This document shows positions 61,219-64,000 of a stretch of DNA of 64,000 nucleotides, piece by piece; within the stretch, counting starts at the first letter, position 1, and each line of letters starts with the position of its first letter. Source of the DNA: Phocoena phocoena (taxonomy: Eukaryota > Chordata > Mammalia > Artiodactyla > Phocoenidae); the NCBI RefSeq assembly GCF_963924675.1, contig NC_089236.1:48206500-48270499 (forward strand), written 5' to 3'. A model generated the notes under the pieces. It did no database searches, was not told the origin of the DNA, and was given only the letters and a program-made list of their open reading frames with translations. The translations under genes and the position numbers were made by a program.

Positions 61219-61537
61219 GGACTTGCCTGGTGGCGCAGTGGCTTAGAGTCTGCCTGCCAGTGCAGGGGACACAGGTTCAAGCCCTGGTCCAGGAAGATCC
61301 CACATGCCACAGAGCAGCTAAGTCTGTGCACCACAACTACTGAGGCTGCACTCTAGAGCCCGCGAGCCACAACTACTGAAGCCCATGCTCCTAGAGCCCG
61401 TGTTCCACAACAAGAGAAGCCACTGCAATGAGAAGCCTGCGCAGCGTAACGAATAATAGCCTCACTCACCGCAACTAGGGAAAGCCTGTGCACAGCAATG
61501 AAGACCCAAAACAGCCTAATTAATTAATTAATTTTTT
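61219..61537 (+). repeat. Long CHR-type SINE
   Basis: ggacttgcctggtggcgcag head, caggttcaagccctggtcc, and body units, ending cagcctaattaattaattaa. Perfect 16-bp duplicated target aaaattagttaacttt at 61203-61218 and 61538-61553. Confidence 0.96.
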
Positions 61538-61595
61538 AAAATTAGTTAACTTTAATTCTAGTAGTTGAGATCAAAAAAAATATAACTATGATCGA

Positions 61596-61719
61596 TTTTA
61601 TCTTTTCACTTATTTACCTCACTCATTCAGCAGTAAAGTGATTACATATGCCAAGGTTTTATCTTTTCATTTATTTAGCTCATTCATTAAATAATTATTA
61701 AGTGAATACATATGCCAGG
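61596..61719 (+). repeat. Tandem duplication of about 62 bp
   Basis: ttttatcttttcacttattt...atatgccaagg (61596-61656) is followed directly by ttttatcttttcatttattt...atatgccagg (61657-61719). The copies are diverged. Confidence 0.85.
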
Positions 61720-61921
61720 ATCTGGGGATATGGAGTTCATGCAATAATTCTTGCTTATAGGTATTCCTAGTCTAGTCTGCTGGGAGAGACAAACATATTA
61801 ACAGATAATTAAAGTGCTATTAGCAAGAGAGAGGCAGTTCTTGGTGTAAGTACAGAAGAGATCTTGAGTTAATTCCATGTTGGAGGTGAGGAATCCCTGA
61901 GAGGGGAGATGACACTTGAAT

Positions 61922-61975
61922 GAGGGACAGATAGAAATTGAGGGACAGATAGAAATTGAAGGACAGATAGAAATT
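61922..61975 (+). repeat. 18-bp unit, three tandem copies
   Basis: gagggacagatagaaatt three times, with one change in the third copy. A 61-codon frame crossing it is only a by-product. Confidence 0.97.
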
Positions 61976-62595
61976 CATTGCATACACTGTGTTATAGACT
62001 TTGACTTTAATTTCTACTTCTTTTTTTTTCCTCTTATTGTCTGTCTTCCAGTGTTGTCCCTGACTCCAAGGGAATATTCTAAATTAACATTTCACCATTG
62101 ACTGTGATGTTTGCTACAGTACATTATTTCTGTTCAGAAGTCAGAAATAATAGTGGCATTCTTATAAAAATGGGTTTAAAAACTTCAATTGAAGTTGAGG
62201 TTGACTTTATATGGGGCACCTTTTCTCGTAAAGACTGTATTGTGTTGATAGCCCAGTTTAAGAAAAACTTTTGTTTTATTCCTATCATTGCCTTTTTTTT
62301 TTAATTTCCAAGGCCAGTGTCTGATAATTACAATAGTTTCCAAATTTATCTTCAGTTTCTTCATGGAGTCTGAGTAATCTTTATAAAATACAGATTTGAT
62401 CATACCATGCACCTGCTTTAATTCCCCTAGCAACTTTAAACAGCCTAAAGTCAAATTCCTTAGCATGTCTTTTTATGATTAGACTTATTTATCTTTGTAC
62501 TTTTTTATGCCTTGCCATTCCCTATCATATTGCATTATTTTGAAAGTTCCATACTTCTGTATCTCTATAGTTTTGCAGATATCCCTCTGTCTAAA
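61976..62595. other. Intron sequence, nothing recognised
   Basis: A weak L2-like phrase (ccatgcacctgctttaattc, tttaaacagcctaaagtcaa) lies at about 62390-62460. Otherwise unassigned. Confidence 0.5.
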
Positions 62596-62599
62596 CAAA

Positions 62600-64000
62600 T
62601 TAGGAGTAGAAGAGAACTTCCTCAATCTGATAAAAAATATCTAGAAAAAACGTACAGCTAATATTATACCTAATGATGAAATATCAAATGCTTTCCCTTT
62701 AAAGGAGAGAACCAGGCAAGGATTTCTATTTTCATAACTTACATTAAACATTGTATTTGAACTCCTAGCCCGTGAACTAAGGCAAGAAAGGAAAAATAAG
62801 TATAAAGATCGGAAAGGCATAGGAAGACTGTATTTTCAGATTACAAAGCAATCACTAACACTGATAAGTAAATTTAACAGGCTATAATAATTACACAGAA
62901 ATATACTAGAAGCTCAGACTTCCCTGGTGGTGCCGTGGTTAAGAATCCACCTGCCAGTGCAGGGGACATGGGTTCGATCCCTGGTTGGGGAACTGAGATC
63001 CCACATGCTGCAGAGCAACTAAGCCTGTGCGCCACAACCACTGAGCCTGCGCTCTAGAGCCCGCGAGCCATGACTGCTGAGCCCGTGCACCACAACTACT
63101 GAAGCCTGCACACCCTAGAGGCCACACACTGAAACTACTGAGCCCATGCACCGCAACTACTGAAGCCCGCATGCTTTAGGGCCTGCGTGCCCCAACTACT
63201 GAGCCCACATGCTACAACTACTGAAGCCCACGCACATGGAGCCCATGCTCCTCAACAAGAGAAGCCACCACAATGAGAAGCCTGCGCACCGCAACAAAGA
63301 GTAGCCCCCGCTTGCTGCAACTAGAGAAAGCCCCTGCTCAGCTACAAAGACCCAATGCAGCCAAAAATAAATAAAATTTAAAAAAAAAAAAAAATATATA
63401 TATATACACACACACACAGACACACTAGAAGCAAACAATTGGAAAAAGAAATTTAAAAAGCAATTTCATTTACAATAGTATCAAAAAACATAAAATATGT
63501 AGGAATAGATTGAACAACATGAAATACAAGCCATTGCTAAGAAAAATTAAAGAAGACTTGCTAAAACATCAATAGATATATCATGAATTCTATAAATTCA
63601 ATATTGTTCTAATCATAATTCCTTTTTAACATTTTTGTATTCCATTTATGTGGAAATTCAAAGGACTTATTAAAAGGTCTACTTTTAATAATACCAGGGC
63701 ACACCTACCAGAATGGCTGAAATTAGCAAGACTGGTTATACCAGACGTTGGTGAGACTGTGGAAGAACTGACACTTTGTTATAAAACCAAACAGCCTATC
63801 CAGTGATCCAGCAATTTCATTCCTAGTTATTTGCCTAAAGGCAAAGAAAACATATGCATACTAGAATAACCAAAATAATTTGAAAAAAAAAAGAACAAGA
63901 TTGGAAGAGTTACACTTCAAGACAATATAAAGCTACAGCATCAAGCTAGTATACTACTGACATAAAGAAAGACAAATACAACAACAAAATGGAATAGAGA
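62600..64000 (+). mobile_element. Old L1M LINE fragments, rearranged
   Basis: ORF2-like text: gaacttcctcaatctgataa, then tttacaatagtatcaaaaaa after the SINE. Next comes an L1 3' piece (agaatggctgaaattagcaa through tcctagttatttgcctaaag, 63695-63860). Then an ORF2 piece that normally lies earlier in the element (acttcaagacaatataaagc through aaatggaatagaga, 63915-64000). The order implies two elements or a rearrangement. All inactive. Confidence 0.7.
62917..63420 (+). repeat. Expanded long CHR-type SINE
   Basis: About 500 bp against roughly 320-350 for the other long copies here. The head gacttccctggtggtgccgt is normal, but the 'caactactgaagcc/gagcc' body unit is repeated many extra times between about 63020 and 63240. 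The tail is poly(A) grown into TA and CA repeats. Flanks atatactagaagc (62901-62913) and acacactagaagc (63421-63433) look like the target duplication. Confidence 0.9.

Larger units (their letters stand above)
61079..64000 (+). other. PIBF1: PIBF1 intron, 5' part
   Basis: Begins GTAAGT and runs off the window. Contains two CHR SINEs, tandem duplications and L1M pieces, listed separately. No further exon seen before 64000. Confidence 0.9.

Noticed and set aside
63020..63240. Regularly spaced repeats that might suggest a CRISPR array
   Set aside because: The units are the internal modules of a CHR SINE in a mammalian intron, and there are no unique spacers.

Overview
The window is nuclear DNA of a placental mammal, most likely a cetacean. 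Three exons match one conserved vertebrate gene, and the rest is intron filled with mammalian transposable elements. The most informative elements are about twenty tRNA-derived SINEs of the CHR type (heads like cttccctggtggcgcagtgg). Many belong to the short, GC-rich subtype (gagcggctgggcc...) that is abundant in toothed whales. I see no BovB or Bov-tA (ruminant) and no PRE-1 (pig) elements in 64 kb. The species call is inference from repeat content.

Host gene: the whole window lies inside PIBF1 (progesterone immunomodulatory binding factor 1, a centrosomal/centriolar-satellite coiled-coil protein), on the + strand. Coding exons at 512-610, 55781-55946 and 60928-61078 join in phase and encode about residues 409-546 of a protein of about 757 residues. 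The intron between the first two exons is about 55 kb. No other intact protein gene was found.

Layout: 1-17 kb is quiet AT-rich intron with old L1M, MIR, L2, hAT and Tigger1 debris plus one small retroposed fragment of unknown origin (8517-8694). At 17.8-20.5 kb there is a full-length but dead retrocopy of GDI2, in the same orientation as PIBF1, split by a SINE and followed by an inverted MLT1 LTR. At 26-28 kb lies an old L1M. At 29.4-42.6 kb there is a large block of reverse-oriented L1: an older L1 (29437-33720 plus 41196 to about 42630) into which a younger, full-length but defective L1 (about 33923-41179) inserted, apparently carrying about 200 bp of extra 3' sequence. From 42.6 to 55 kb the intron is mostly plain, with scattered SINEs, old L1/L2/MIR and a strong hairpin at 43.9 kb. 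From 55.8 kb to the end come the two downstream PIBF1 exons, clustered CHR SINEs and another broken L1M.

There is no operon, CRISPR array or RNA gene, and I found no new multi-gene system. The observations worth following up are structural: probable template-switch hairpins (43.9 and 57.6 kb), an L2 segment duplicated in inverted orientation into a Tigger1 transposon (5.0 kb against 10.7 kb), a probable L1 3' transduction, a retroposed 3'-end fragment with a perfect 18-bp target duplication, and a dimeric SINE insertion. Repeat family names come from recalled consensus sequences and were not checked against a database.
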